Assembly: GCA_964404745.1 (NCBI GenBank)
Contig: CAYOLG010000007.1
Coordinates: forward strand, 1 to 64,000
DNA length: 64,000 bases
DNA from: Pelagisphaera sp964404745
GTDB lineage: Bacteria > Verrucomicrobiota > Verrucomicrobiia > Opitutales > Opitutaceae
Direction: 5' to 3'
The position numbers and the translations under genes were made by a program. This document shows, piece after piece, positions 54,924-64,000 of the stretch. A model generated the notes under the pieces. The model was given only the letters and a program-made list of their open reading frames with translations, had not been told where the DNA came from and did not search any database. Each line of letters starts with the position of its first letter. The first letter of the stretch is position 1.

Positions 54924-55109
54924 GCGATAGCGTTTGTCGTAATAGTGTATAGAGCGAGTTTGGTCCTAGTGAGTTGCGATTGACCGCGAAATCAAGACAT
55001 TGTTTCCACTAGGAATTGAGAAACCGTTGGTTCCGCTAATTTGCGTAAAACGCTTGTGATACCGTGTCGTTTCTGATCCCAGAATGCTTGGCGGGAGAGG
55101 GGGAAATCT

Positions 55110-57056
55110 TCAATCCGTTTCCGAAAAAACCGCGCGCTGGGATCGCAAGCGTCTGCGAATGCCCGAGAGCATACTCTCTTGGGAGAGCCCTGCATCTTCT
55201 CTGAGTGACGCCACATCGGACCCGTGATCGATAAACCGGTCAGGCCACCCGATGCGGTGTACAGGCGTAGATAAATGGGCGTCGGAAAGCGTTTCGAGAA
55301 CAGCAGATCCAAATCCGCCTGATAGAATTCCATCCTCCATAGTAATCATTAGCTGCGATTGTCGGGCTTGCTGGAGCAAGAGTTCATGGTCCAGGGGTTT
55401 GCTGAAGCGGGCATTAACGACCCCGATGGAAAGTCCGTCGTCGATTTTCAGGCGATCGCTGAGTTCTAGAGCTTCATGGACCATGGGACCTAATGCCCAT
55501 ATGTTGACATCGTCCCCCTCCCGAAGAATCTCCGCTTCTCCAGTTTCAAGCTTTTTCGGCTTTGATTTTATCTTCACGCCGACACCAGCTCCTCGCGGGT
55601 AGCGGATAAATGTTGGGCCGTTGATCGACAGGGAAGTATGCATCATGTCGACGAGTTCATCTTCGTCTTTTGGTTGCATTGACGTCGCATTGGGTATGGA
55701 GCGGATATAAGCGATGTCGAAGAGGCCATGATGAGTCGCGCCGTCATTTGGCGATAATCCCGCACGGTCCATGCAGAAAAGCACCGGCAGATTTTGCAAA
55801 CAGACATCGTGGATGAGTTGGTCGAAGGCCCTTTGCAGAAAGGTTGAGTAGATGGCGACGACTGGACGGATTCCCCTTGTCGACAAGCCGGCCGCGAATA
55901 GGGCCGCGTGCTCTTCAGCGATTCCCACATCGTAGAATTGATCAGGCAATTCATTGTGTAAGTGAATGAGCCCGGTGCCGGACGGCATGGCTCCGGTGAT
56001 ACCGACAATGGAAGAATCCTTTTTGGCGAATCTAACCAGGGCTTTGCCAAACACGTCTTGATAGTTCGGAGGGCCCTTCTTTTTCGATTTCGATTTACCA
56101 GAGGCGACTTCAAAGGGGCTAGTCCCATGGAAACTCTCGGGATGCTCGATGGCTGGATCGTATCCTTTACCCTTTTTTGTCACCACATGAAGTATGACAG
56201 GCTCGTTCGCCTCCCTCGCGAATTCTAAGTGACGGGTTAGGAGGGGAAGGTCATGGCCATCTATGGGACCAAAGTAGCGAACTCCATATTGCTCGAAAAT
56301 GGAGGAAGGAACCATGATGCTCTTCCAGCCTTTTTCCGCATTTTTGCCGATCTTCAGCAAATGCTCTCCGCCAGGCACTTTCTGTAGCAGCGTGCCGACA
56401 TCATGATGGAGGCGATTGTAAATTGGATTCGTTATGAGCTCATTCAGGTACTTGGCAATGGCCCCGACATTCTTGGCGATGGACCATTCATTGTCGTTCA
56501 GAACGATGACCAGCCGCTTGGTTGAGGCGGCGACATTATTGAGCGCCTCCATCGTAATGCCGCAGGTGAAGGCGGCGTCGCCACAGACCGCGACCACATG
56601 TTCACTGCCTCCAAGCCGATCGCGGGCCGTTGCCATACCCAGGGCTGCGGAAAGAGCCGTTCCAGCATGCCCCGCTCCATAGGCATCATGCGGGCTTTCG
56701 CTCCGCGAAAGGAATCCACTCAGGCCATCGGTCTTTCGTATTCGGTCAAACTCGGAGCCGTTACGCCCAGTGAGCAATTTGTGGACGTAGCCTTGGTGGG
56801 AGGTGTCGAAAACGAATTGATCCTCGGGCGTGCTGAAAACCCGGTGCAGGGCGATGGTCAGTTCGACTACTCCTAAGTTTGGGCCTAAATGGCCCCCATT
56901 CGCGGAAGTCGTTGAAATGAGCTTGTTGCGAATCTCGCTAGCTAATGCCTCGAGGGCTCCGGTATCGAGCTTCTTTACGTCTGCTGGGCCGTCAATTCGG
57001 CTCAGAATTGGGTACTGCCGAGAGGACTGGCTACCGGATTGTGTGTTCTCGTTCAA
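55110..57056 (-). CDS. dxs: 1-deoxy-D-xylulose-5-phosphate synthase
   Basis: A 648-residue thiamine-diphosphate enzyme that joins pyruvate and glyceraldehyde 3-phosphate in the first step of the MEP isoprenoid pathway. The thiamine motif is seen as GDAAFTCGITMEALNN near residue 158 through NDNEWSI near 187. The pyrimidine domain has GITGAMPSGTG and VGIAEEHAALFAAG, and the C-terminal transketolase domain follows. It is cytoplasmic. xseB lies 71 bases upstream on the same strand, a common arrangement. Confidence 0.96.
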   Translation of the reverse strand: MNENTQSGSQSSRQYPILSRIDGPADVKKLDTGALEALASEIRNKLISTTSANGGHLGPNLGVVELTIALHRVFSTPEDQFVFDTSHQGYVHKLLTGRNGSEFDRIRKTDGLSGFLSRSESPHDAYGAGHAGTALSAALGMATARDRLGGSEHVVAVCGDAAFTCGITMEALNNVAASTKRLVIVLNDNEWSIAKNVGAIAKYLNELITNPIYNRLHHDVGTLLQKVPGGEHLLKIGKNAEKGWKSIMVPSSIFEQYGVRYFGPIDGHDLPLLTRHLEFAREANEPVILHVVTKKGKGYDPAIEHPESFHGTSPFEVASGKSKSKKKGPPNYQDVFGKALVRFAKKDSSIVGITGAMPSGTGLIHLHNELPDQFYDVGIAEEHAALFAAGLSTRGIRPVVAIYSTFLQRAFDQLIHDVCLQNLPVLFCMDRAGLSPNDGATHHGLFDIAYIRSIPNATSMQPKDEDELVDMMHTSLSINGPTFIRYPRGAGVGVKIKSKPKKLETGEAEILREGDDVNIWALGPMVHEALELSDRLKIDDGLSIGVVNARFSKPLDHELLLQQARQSQLMITMEDGILSGGFGSAVLETLSDAHLSTPVHRIGWPDRFIDHGSDVASLREDAGLSQESMLSGIRRRLRSQRAVFSETD

Positions 57057-57127
57057 GGTTCAGTAGGAAAGAGCGGGAAGGACAATCCAAAGGGGACACT
57101 TTGTCCAACCTATTGAATGAAAAATAT

Positions 57128-57373
57128 CTAGGCGTCGGGATCGAAATTCTCGAACTCGGGATCTTCGGCGTTCTCGTTTTGCAAAATCTCTATCTTAGCC
57201 TCCGCCTCGGCAATGCGTTTGTCGCATTGAGCAAGTAGCTTGGAACCGGCCTCGTAGCGCTTGACTAGCTCGTCGAGCTTCAGTTCGCCACTTTCCATCT
57301 CCTCCACGATCGCCTCGAGCTTTTCTAGGCCCTCCTCGAAGGAAAAGTCATCTTTGTTGGTCTTTTTGCTCAC
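57128..57373 (-). CDS. xseB: Exodeoxyribonuclease VII small subunit
   Basis: An 81-residue XseB, the usual size. FSFEEGLEKLEAIVEEMESGELKLDELVKRYE is the family core (seen here at residues 9-40; parts quoted: LEAIVEEMESGEL). It forms a helical bundle that binds XseA to degrade single-stranded DNA. xseA is not in the window. It precedes dxs. Confidence 0.93.
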   Translation of the reverse strand: MSKKTNKDDFSFEEGLEKLEAIVEEMESGELKLDELVKRYEAGSKLLAQCDKRIAEAEAKIEILQNENAEDPEFENFDPDA

Positions 57374-57458
57374 GAAGAATGACTATGCTCCTGAGGCGCG
57401 GCGTGACAAGGATAGGTTTCACTCGACAACGGAAAGGGCTTAGCGCCACATTTTCGCG

Positions 57459-58715
57459 ATGACCACCTTGGAAACCGCTTTCATAATCGCCCTGCTAGCG
57501 AAAACTGGCATGGAGCTGTTGCTAGAGGCTCTCAATAGACAACGGGCCAAGCTATCGGGGGATGAAGCCCCGGAAGGCCTCGGCGCCGTGATGGATACTG
57601 ATACTTTTGCCAAGTCGAATCGCTATACGTTGACGAAAAGCCGCTTTTCGAGTTTGCAGCTATGCGCCGATGGGCTAGTTCTGGCCGTGGTTTTGCTCAG
57701 CGGATTGCTGCCTGCCGTTTTCAATTGGTGGTCAGGCATGTTGGGGAGCGGGAATGTTTCCTCCGCCTGGTTTCTCATATGCGTCTCCATGGTTTTGGGG
57801 GTCCCGGGGTTGCCATTCGATTATTGGAGCCAGTTCAAGATCGAGGAGCGCTTTGGTTTCAATCGAAGCACCCTCAAATTGTGGATAAGCGATAAAATCA
57901 AAGGCGGACTAATAGGATTAGCGATCGGATTTCCGCTGCTGTGGCTTCTTATCAGTTTAGTGGGTTGGCTAGGAGATTGGTGGTGGATCTACGCGTTTGC
58001 CGTAATGATGCTTTTCCAGCTACTTATGATGGTGCTCTATCCGATGATAATCATGCCCCTCTTTAATAAACTCTCTCCGCTAGAAGAAGGGAGCCTCAAA
58101 GATAGGCTAGTGGAATTGTCCGACCGGGCGGGTTTCAAAGCGAAAACCATTCAGGTAATGGATGGGAGCAAACGCTCAGGGCATTCCAACGCATTCTTCA
58201 CCGGTTTCGGCAAATTTAGGCGTATTGTTCTTTACGATACGCTTGTTGAACAGCTTTCAGAGGAAGAATTAGAGGCGGTCTTGGCTCATGAGATTGGCCA
58301 CTACAAGAAAGGGCACATTCCGAAAATGATCGCGATATCGGCGGTGATGATGCTTGTGGCATTTTGGGTTATCGACTTTCTGATGAGCAGCTCCTTGTTT
58401 TTCGAAAGCTTCGGTTTTGCTCCTCTAGCGACTGGCGAAATTGGCAATCTAGGCGTGGCCCTTTTGCTGTTTAGCCTTCTGGGCGGTCTCGTGACATTTT
58501 GGACTGGGCCTATCTTCAACGCAATGTCGCGCAAGCACGAATACGAGGCGGATGCTTTTGCCCGAGAAGCCGTGGGAGATTGGAAGCCTTTGAGCAGGGC
58601 CCTGAGAAACTTAAGCGAAAAGAACCTCTCCAATCTCAATCCCCATCCGTTGTACAGCGGATTTCACTACTCGCATCCGACACTACTGGAGAGAGAGCGA
58701 GCCATGCGATCTTGA
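57459..58715 (+). CDS. M48 family metalloprotease (Ste24/CAAX protease-like)
   Basis: A 418-residue integral membrane protease. The zinc site is His277-Glu278-Ile-Gly-His281 (LAHEIGHYKKGH); the third ligand Glu lies in KHEYEADAFA near 365. About seven transmembrane helices surround it. The family (HtpX/Ste24) degrades or trims membrane proteins. The C-terminal SHP-containing tail (YSGFHYSHPTLLERERAM) is typical. It is divergent from xseB with 85 bases between the genes. Confidence 0.93.
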   Translation: MTTLETAFIIALLAKTGMELLLEALNRQRAKLSGDEAPEGLGAVMDTDTFAKSNRYTLTKSRFSSLQLCADGLVLAVVLLSGLLPAVFNWWSGMLGSGNVSSAWFLICVSMVLGVPGLPFDYWSQFKIEERFGFNRSTLKLWISDKIKGGLIGLAIGFPLLWLLISLVGWLGDWWWIYAFAVMMLFQLLMMVLYPMIIMPLFNKLSPLEEGSLKDRLVELSDRAGFKAKTIQVMDGSKRSGHSNAFFTGFGKFRRIVLYDTLVEQLSEEELEAVLAHEIGHYKKGHIPKMIAISAVMMLVAFWVIDFLMSSSLFFESFGFAPLATGEIGNLGVALLLFSLLGGLVTFWTGPIFNAMSRKHEYEADAFAREAVGDWKPLSRALRNLSEKNLSNLNPHPLYSGFHYSHPTLLERERAMRS

Positions 58716-58745
58716 TAATAGTGAAATAAAGATGCATAATCCCCT

Positions 58746-59201
58746 GTGAAGAAGTTGGCCGGAAAAACGCTGTGGAATATGCCAATCTTGTCAGGGGCGA
58801 TTTTGGCAGGAGCAATAGGCTTCTCGTTATTCAAGGGAACTAAGGAAGGCGAGGCCCCTTACGGGTTTAGGGGTAAGGTATTTAGTTTCAGCGCTGTTGG
58901 CCACGAGATCCATTACAGTCCTGGAGTCGAAGCCAAAGAGCTTGTCGCGATTGGAGAATACCTTGAGCGGGTAGGCTATTTCGGGACGGAATATGGAGGA
59001 ATTATTCAGCTAAAGGCTAACCAGCAAGCATTAGAGGTGTCTCTCAGCTATTCAAAGCGGTATTGGGATATGCCCGAATTCGCTGAAGAGGTCGCTGGAA
59101 TCGTGCATGATTTGGAGAATTACGTTGTTAGCCGTCCAGTCATCCTTGTCGCTGTAGATGAAGATGCAGCAGGGTTGCATCAGCGACAATTTTACCCTTG
59201 A
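58746..59201 (+). CDS. Unknown protein with N-terminal membrane anchor
   Basis: A 151-residue protein starting at GTG 58746. One hydrophobic segment (about residues 12-30) is the only topological mark; the rest looks like an alpha/beta domain (KELVAIGEYLERVGYFG, VAGIVHDLENYVVSRP). I do not recognise it. The stop overlaps the TTG at 59198 of the next frame, but the favoured next start is at 59213. Confidence 0.6.
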   Translation: MKKLAGKTLWNMPILSGAILAGAIGFSLFKGTKEGEAPYGFRGKVFSFSAVGHEIHYSPGVEAKELVAIGEYLERVGYFGTEYGGIIQLKANQQALEVSLSYSKRYWDMPEFAEEVAGIVHDLENYVVSRPVILVAVDEDAAGLHQRQFYP

Positions 59202-59212
59202 GTTGCGAGGTT

Positions 59213-60184
59213 ATGGGTTTGGCGAGATTCCATGGGAAAAGTCGAGCGTCGAGTATAAGGGCTGCAGTCTTTCCCCTTTATTTTTCCCTAGCGATTGCCA
59301 TAGCCTGGGCGGAAGAAGGGGCGACCGTTCGCGTAGCTACTTACAATGTCCGCAACTACTTGAGTATGGATCGGCTTGTAGATGGACGCTGGCGCCCAGA
59401 ATACCCCAAGCCCGAGTCAGAAAAGAGAGTAGTTCGAGAGACTATAGTTGCGGTCAGGCCCGATTTGATTGCCTTGCAGGAAATCGGGGGGAAAGCCCAT
59501 TTAGTGGAATTGCGCCGCGATCTATCGAGCCAAGGTCTGGACTACTCTGGCATGGCGTGGCTGGAGGCCCATGATTCCGAGCGTCACCTGGCAGCCCTTT
59601 GGATCGACGATCTAGATATTCAAGTGGTCGAACACCCGAATCTGCCTATTCGCTACATGGGGGAGATCGATTTCGTCAAACGGGGCATGCTCGAACTCAA
59701 AATCAATAGCGAGAATGGTCCCTGGAGCTTGTTCAATCTGCACTTGAAAAGCAAATACACGACGGTAAAGTCGGACCCGCTATCTTCGAAAAGAAGGACG
59801 CTGGAAGGTCGCGCGGCTCGGGATCGAATTCTCGAAATCTACCCGGGTCCTGATAAAGCCCGATATTTAGTAATTGGGGACCTGAACGATTCGCCGATTT
59901 CCGGGGCGGTTGGGGCTTTTCTGCGAAAAGGGGAGCGAATTCTAAGCTTGCCAATCGAGTGTTCGGACGATTTGGGCTCGCGATGGACGCACTACTATCG
60001 CAAAGAGGATTCCTATTCGAGAATCGACTACATCCTTCGTTCGCCTGGCTGGGGAGATACGCTAACTGAAGTCAAGGGGCAGGTTGATCGCCGCTCGAAT
60101 TTCTACGAGGGGAGCGACCACAGGCTGGTTTGGGTCGATCTGCCGGTAGGCGAAGCGGCAGTCCGTAAGATTACTATTGATTGA
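59213..60184 (+). CDS. Exported endonuclease/exonuclease/phosphatase-fold protein
   Basis: A 323-residue protein with a Sec-type signal (residues 12-33, ending in AWAEEG). The EEP fold is shown by ATYNVRNYLSM, the metal ligand Glu in LIALQEIGG, LFNLHLKSKY, the GDLNDSP block and SDHRLVWVDLP at the end. Such enzymes cleave phosphodiester or phosphomonoester bonds; an exported copy could take DNA, lipids or nucleotides. Substrate unknown. A longer start at TTG 59198 is possible. Its last 11 bases overlap the convergent lactonase gene. Confidence 0.88.
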   Translation: MGLARFHGKSRASSIRAAVFPLYFSLAIAIAWAEEGATVRVATYNVRNYLSMDRLVDGRWRPEYPKPESEKRVVRETIVAVRPDLIALQEIGGKAHLVELRRDLSSQGLDYSGMAWLEAHDSERHLAALWIDDLDIQVVEHPNLPIRYMGEIDFVKRGMLELKINSENGPWSLFNLHLKSKYTTVKSDPLSSKRRTLEGRAARDRILEIYPGPDKARYLVIGDLNDSPISGAVGAFLRKGERILSLPIECSDDLGSRWTHYYRKEDSYSRIDYILRSPGWGDTLTEVKGQVDRRSNFYEGSDHRLVWVDLPVGEAAVRKITID

Positions 60185-61289
60185 ACAGGATGCAGATAGG
60201 GGCTGGCACGTTGATTAAGGCTGCCCTTTGGTAAGTGAGCTCACCGGTCTCTTGATCGATCTCGAATACGGAGACTGTGTTAGAGTGTCGTCCCGCTGCG
60301 AGTAGCCAGCGACCTTGCTTATCCATGTTGATATTGCGTGGCCAAGCTCCTCGAATAGGCTCCACCTCTGTAACTTTGAGCCTGCCAGTGTTCGGGTTCG
60401 CCCGATAGACGGTTACAGTATCATTGCCCCTGTTTCCTGAATACACAAATCGACCGCTTGGATGTACGACGATCTCGGAGCTAGAATTGAATACTTCCTT
60501 GGCCTTGACGCTCTCATCGAGCGCTTTGGTCGTCGACAAGCGCTTCGTCGTTCCGGTATTCGACTCATAAGCGAAAGTGGTCACCGACAGAAGCAGCTCA
60601 TTGAGCAAGTAAATGTAGGATCCATCAACCGAGAAGCGCATGTGTCGAGGCCCCGCCCCAGGCAATGCTTCCGCATAGCCGTGGGCTGACAGTTCTGCAG
60701 CGTCCTCGTCGACTTTATAGATGACGATCTGGTCAAGACCTAGGTCGGGAACAAATGCGTATCGAGAATCTGGAGAGAAACCCGTCCAATGCGGGTGGGG
60801 TTTGTCCTGGCGATTGGCGACAACACCGGAACCTCCTTTATGCTCGATTAATTGGGAACGGGCCTTTATACTGCCATTGGAGTTCAGAGGAAATACTGCT
60901 ACCGATCCACCCCCGTACTGCGCGGTGAGCAGGAATTTTCCGGAAGGATGGACGGCAATATGGGCGCCGCCGCCATCGCCTATTAGCGTTGCGTTCAGAA
61001 GCTCTAGGGAACCGTCGTTCGCGATTTTGTAGGCAGCGACGCAAGGGCCTTCATTGTTTTGGGCCACCGCGTATAGGGCGGACCTATTTGGATGCAAGGC
61101 CAAGAAACCGGGCGAGCCGATTTCGGCTGCTAGCTCTGCCGGACCAAGTTCGCCCGTTTCCGTGTCGAAGGTAGCTCGGTAGATTCCTTTAGACGGGGCT
61201 CCACCGGTTCCGAAATAAACGTCGACATTCGCCGAGTGGATTGAAGCGGCGGCTGTCAGGAAGATCGAGAGGCAAGCAAGAAGTTTCAT
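60174..61289 (-). CDS. Exported lactonase-family beta-propeller
   Basis: A 371-residue seven-bladed beta-propeller of the lactonase (YbhE/Pgl-like) family. A Sec signal (residues 1-19, ending SIHSA) exports it. Blade motifs such as HPSGKFLLTAQYGGGSVAVF, FVPDLGLDQIVIYKV and HPSGRFVYSGNRGNDTVTVY are clear, and PHPHWTGFSPDSRYAF is a hallmark of this family. Relatives hydrolyse 6-phosphogluconolactone or other lactones. An exported member may act on an aldonolactone made by periplasmic sugar oxidation. It is convergent with the EEP-fold gene. Confidence 0.9.
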   Translation of the reverse strand: MKLLACLSIFLTAAASIHSANVDVYFGTGGAPSKGIYRATFDTETGELGPAELAAEIGSPGFLALHPNRSALYAVAQNNEGPCVAAYKIANDGSLELLNATLIGDGGGAHIAVHPSGKFLLTAQYGGGSVAVFPLNSNGSIKARSQLIEHKGGSGVVANRQDKPHPHWTGFSPDSRYAFVPDLGLDQIVIYKVDEDAAELSAHGYAEALPGAGPRHMRFSVDGSYIYLLNELLLSVTTFAYESNTGTTKRLSTTKALDESVKAKEVFNSSSEIVVHPSGRFVYSGNRGNDTVTVYRANPNTGRLKVTEVEPIRGAWPRNINMDKQGRWLLAAGRHSNTVSVFEIDQETGELTYQRAALINVPAPICILFNQ

Positions 61290-61452
61290 GAGGTGGATGC
61301 GTAGGTTAAGTTTAATTTTTCAGCAATGTTTTATATCAAACCGTTTGGCATGCGTTATAATAAATAGAGATGCTAGATCGTAGTGCCGGTGTTCGGCAAT
61401 TACCAAAATAGGCGGATCTCCAATTTACTCGAACCAGGCAAAATGAAGCTCA

Positions 61453-62884
61453 TTACGGCAGTTCCAAACCAGTTTCGATCTTATCCGTCCCATTCAGCCA
61501 ATTTTGAATACAGTGATTTAGCGTGTCCATCGTAAGGGGTTTTTGCAGATAGTCCATCATGCCTGCTTCATGGCATTTTTCTTCGTCTTTTTTGGTAATG
61601 CGGGCGGAAAGAGCAATAATAGGGGTAGGCTGCTGCTTTTGCGAACGATCCCGAAGCGCTTGGGCGGTCTCAAAACCATCCAACTTGGGCATGCGGATAT
61701 CGAGGAGAATGAATCCAAAGTCCTGCTTTCCCGTTGTATTTAGCGCTTCAAAACCATCTTTGGCGCAAACGACATGGTAGCCAAGAGTTAGAATGATGGA
61801 AGCGCCCAATTCCCAGTTTACGCGTTCATCGTTGACGAGCAGGATCGAACGGGCATCGCAGTTTTCGCCGTTTAGTTCAGGATGCCTGTTCAACTCGGTG
61901 TGGTTGGTTAGCGTGATAGTTGTTTCGTCTTCGAGCGTTATGGGAATCTCAAACCCAAACGCGCTGCCTGCGCCCAATTCGCGGGTGAAATCAATCACGC
62001 CTCCCAGGGCTTCGACAAATGCCCGGCTGATCGCCAGTCCGAGTTCCATCCCCCATATTTTCGGCTTAAAACTTCATCCACTTGGGTGAAGGGCTCAAAG
62101 AGCTTTTGGGAATCCTCCTCACTAATGCAGATGCCGGTATCTTCGACGCAGACCTTGAGGAAATCGCGGCCTTTGTCATCCGACTTGATCGTGACGCGTA
62201 CCGTGATGCTACACTCCTCTGTGAATTTGATGGCATTGCCGATTAAGTTAAGGACAACGTGCTGCAGACGCCCTTCGTCCGAGTCAAAGACGATCGGCCT
62301 GTCCTGCGGAAAGCCTTCAGGCAATTCGAGAATAAAATTGAGATCAAGGCCGTTCTCCCTGGCCGGGGTGCTCGTCAAATGGGTTACATCGCGGCAACAC
62401 TCGTGCAGATTGAAAGCTTTCATTTCGATCCGCATATCGCCATGCTCGAACTGGCTGAATTCCAGTATGTCATCGATCAGGCGCAATAGAAGCTCGGCTG
62501 AGTTCTTGATGATTTGCAGATCACGGCGACTGTCCAGATCCTCGATTTTCTCCGTTAGCCGATAAACGTATCCAATTATAGGATTCAATGGAGTTCTTAG
62601 CTCATGGCTAGTTGTGGGGAGAAAATCGTTCTTAGCCTCGGCCGCAGCCCGAGCAGCGCTGATGGCTTTGTTCAGGGCTTTGTTGCGCTCATTTAGATCT
62701 CGGGTTCGTTTTTCGACCGTCTTCTCGATTAGAGAGTTCGTCGACTACAATGTCTCGCCACGCTTTTCAATACCTTCCAACATTTTATTGACGCTATCAA
62801 CCAGAGAGCCGACTTCTTTGTCTGATCGTTTGATCGCCCTGGTGGAGTAGTTCTGTTCAATGGCGATGGTCTTGGTTGCAGGCC
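61453..62884 (-). pseudogene. Broken hybrid histidine kinase
   Basis: Read on the minus strand, one decayed gene is visible. It opens with the end of a HAMP domain (IAIEQNYSTRAIKRSDKE, ending near 62760), then a TAG at 62745-62747, a coiled coil, the HisKA box with His codon 62604-62606 (SHELRTPLN), a HATPase domain, and a response-regulator domain with the phospho-acceptor Asp in ILLDIRMPKLDG. At the C-run 62050-62054 the frame shifts by one base: KYGG should continue into MELGLAISR but reads into WNSDW. The sensor and membrane part is missing. The intact pieces run 61995-62588 and 61453-62049. Confidence 0.85.
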
Positions 62885-64000
62885 TTTAGCGAAATCGCAA
62901 CTCTGGGAGTAGAGCAGGCCTGTATCCAAATCCCAATCATCCGAAAATTTTGCCCTTAAGTTGAGGGTCGCCATATTGTTCGGCGTACTTTGATCGAATT
63001 CGTTTATCGAGAATTGAATGGAGCTGCGAACGAATGGATCGGAGAAATCGATAAGGGATTGAAAACTGTAGGATAGATGCGAAGAGGGCAGAGACATTCC
63101 AAGCGAGTCATTGAAATCCCAATCTAGGAACGCTTCGAACCCTGTGGCGTCGCCTTCGAGCAGATTGTCGTAGGCTCCTTGGACATTCAAGTAGGGACAT
63201 GGGGTGGACAGTTCTGGTGTCGCGCTCAAGCTGATACGGGCAAACACGTCATCGTAACTATAGTGGAATTCGTTGAGATTGAAAATTCCTTTGCCTTTGC
63301 CCAGCGTTCGTCGATAACCTATTCCGAGATCGTCCAAAGACTTTTTATCCAACTCCCGGTCGGATACGGCATTGCTCAAATCGCGATCCAAAGAAAAGAA
63401 GCCGATGGGCGTTTCAATTGGGATCGGAGAATCGTTCCTTTTGCCGGAGCGTAGACTTTGAATGACGGGGAGGGATACGGAGATGGTTCGCTTGGCCTGA
63501 GATAAAGAAGCCCAAACGCGGTCGGTTTCTCGAAGTTGCCAAATGAGGCGGGAGTTCAGAGAGACTGTGCTGATTTACAATTAGTCTTCATGGCAAAAGT
63601 CGAGGCCCAAGGATACGGTTATTTTGTCGTCGATGAGGATGCATTCCTCCTGGAATCCAGCGTAGAGCGCGAAGTTGTGAAGGAAATCCTTAGTCCACTC
63701 CGAAGTGGGGGTCGCCCGAGTGCTCTGCTGATCGTAGGCTCCGCCAAGGTTGAAGCTCAAGGTGCGGGAATCATTCCAGCGAATCCGACTACGGGCTTCT
63801 ATTCTGGCTGTGCTAATACCAAACGCTGTTTAAGGGACATCGAGATCGGAATAGGTCATCCAGCTTCTTATCGAGTGAGCTGTGCCATCGGAGAAGTTTC
63901 GGGTCCATTTCGCTTGGGCGCTGGCTCCTCGCAGGGGTCCGCATCGAATTGGAAACTGAGATCGCCCGTGCCAAATCGGCGAGATAGTAAGCGTATTCCA
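62885..64000 (-). pseudogene. Decayed TonB-dependent receptor fragment
   Basis: The minus strand encodes beta-barrel sequence typical of TonB-dependent receptors, for example NSRLIWQLRETDRVWASLSQAKRT (parts: RVWASLSQAKR), WTRNFSDGTAHSIRSWM and ATLNLRAKFSDDWDLDTG. In this single frame there are stops at 63830-63832, 63581-63583 and 63575-63577, and a probable frameshift near 63930-63950. The C-terminal barrel strands are lost at about 62885, where it joins the kinase remnant in another frame. The N-terminal plug would lie beyond the window end. The longest open piece is 62729-63391, but its last part is kinase DNA in the wrong frame. Confidence 0.8.

Noticed and set aside
54965..55013. CCTAGTG/CACTAGG inverted repeat between dxs and moxR
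   Set aside because: Only seven bases with a 35-base loop and no T-run; it could easily occur by chance.
62729..63391. A complete 220-residue outer-membrane protein gene
   Set aside because: Its last 50 residues are histidine-kinase HAMP DNA read in the wrong frame and its first residues continue upstream receptor sequence; it is a fragment, not a gene.
1..64000. CRISPR arrays, rRNA, tRNA, prophage, integrases or a defence island
   Set aside because: No direct repeat with regular spacers, no cloverleaf with acceptor sequence and no phage, nuclease-helicase or integrase genes were recognised.

Overview
The window looks like chromosomal DNA from a marine-type Verrucomicrobiota bacterium, most likely Opitutia/Opitutales-like. 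This is inferred from gene content: sulfatases, DUF1501 and PSD1-type cytochrome proteins, Tat-exported Gfo/Idh/MocA oxidoreductases and DUF1080, next to a Gram-negative core (lpxB, Lol transporter, ExbB/ExbD, a TonB-dependent receptor remnant). No species assignment is possible from the sequence alone. No rRNA, tRNA, CRISPR array, integrase or intact transposase was seen.

Region 1 (1-23,160) is accessory carbohydrate metabolism. It holds an RraA-family protein, an exported beta-helix protein, a zinc alcohol dehydrogenase, three Gfo/Idh/MocA oxidoreductases, three sulfatases with the Cys-x-Pro-x-Arg formylglycine motif, a xylose-isomerase-like protein, a DUF1501/PSD1-cytochrome pair, a class I aldolase, a 3-hydroxyisobutyrate-dehydrogenase-like enzyme, a PIG-L deacetylase and a DUF1080 lipoprotein. 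Together they suggest desulfation and oxidation of sulfated sugars outside the cytoplasm followed by intracellular breakdown. A DUF4112 gene here carries an in-frame amber codon.

Region 2 (23,544-34,731) mixes small conserved genes with housekeeping genes: a short RNase III-like protein, a probable divergent sigma-like protein with an unknown partner, acylphosphatase, an ABC exporter with a linked TPR-like protein, an APS kinase, a coiled-coil membrane protein, a HAD phosphatase, a dicarboxylate/amino-acid symporter and uvrB.

Region 3 (34,949-39,518, minus strand) is an envelope energisation operon: DUF3450, a large MotA/TolQ/ExbB protein, two ExbD proteins and a TPR protein, with no tonB. 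Region 4 (40,099-47,310) holds lipA, lysS, a LolC/E-LolD pair, a GnnA-like oxidoreductase next to lpxB, and a TlpA-like thioredoxin. Region 5 (47,457-54,923, minus strand) is a MoxR-DUF58-BatA-BatB-BatC-like-BatD operon in which the last protein appears to be a BatD-BatE fusion. Region 6 (55,110-61,289) contains dxs, xseB, a Ste24-type protease, an unknown membrane-anchored protein, an exported endonuclease/phosphatase-fold enzyme and a lactonase.

Region 7 (61,453-64,000, minus strand) is decayed. A TonB-dependent receptor with several stops is joined, out of frame, to a hybrid histidine kinase that lacks its N-terminal sensor and carries a nonsense codon and a frameshift. Many intergenic gaps hold inverted-repeat elements; the best of them are pairs of GTAG-headed hairpins, the layout of REP/BIME elements.
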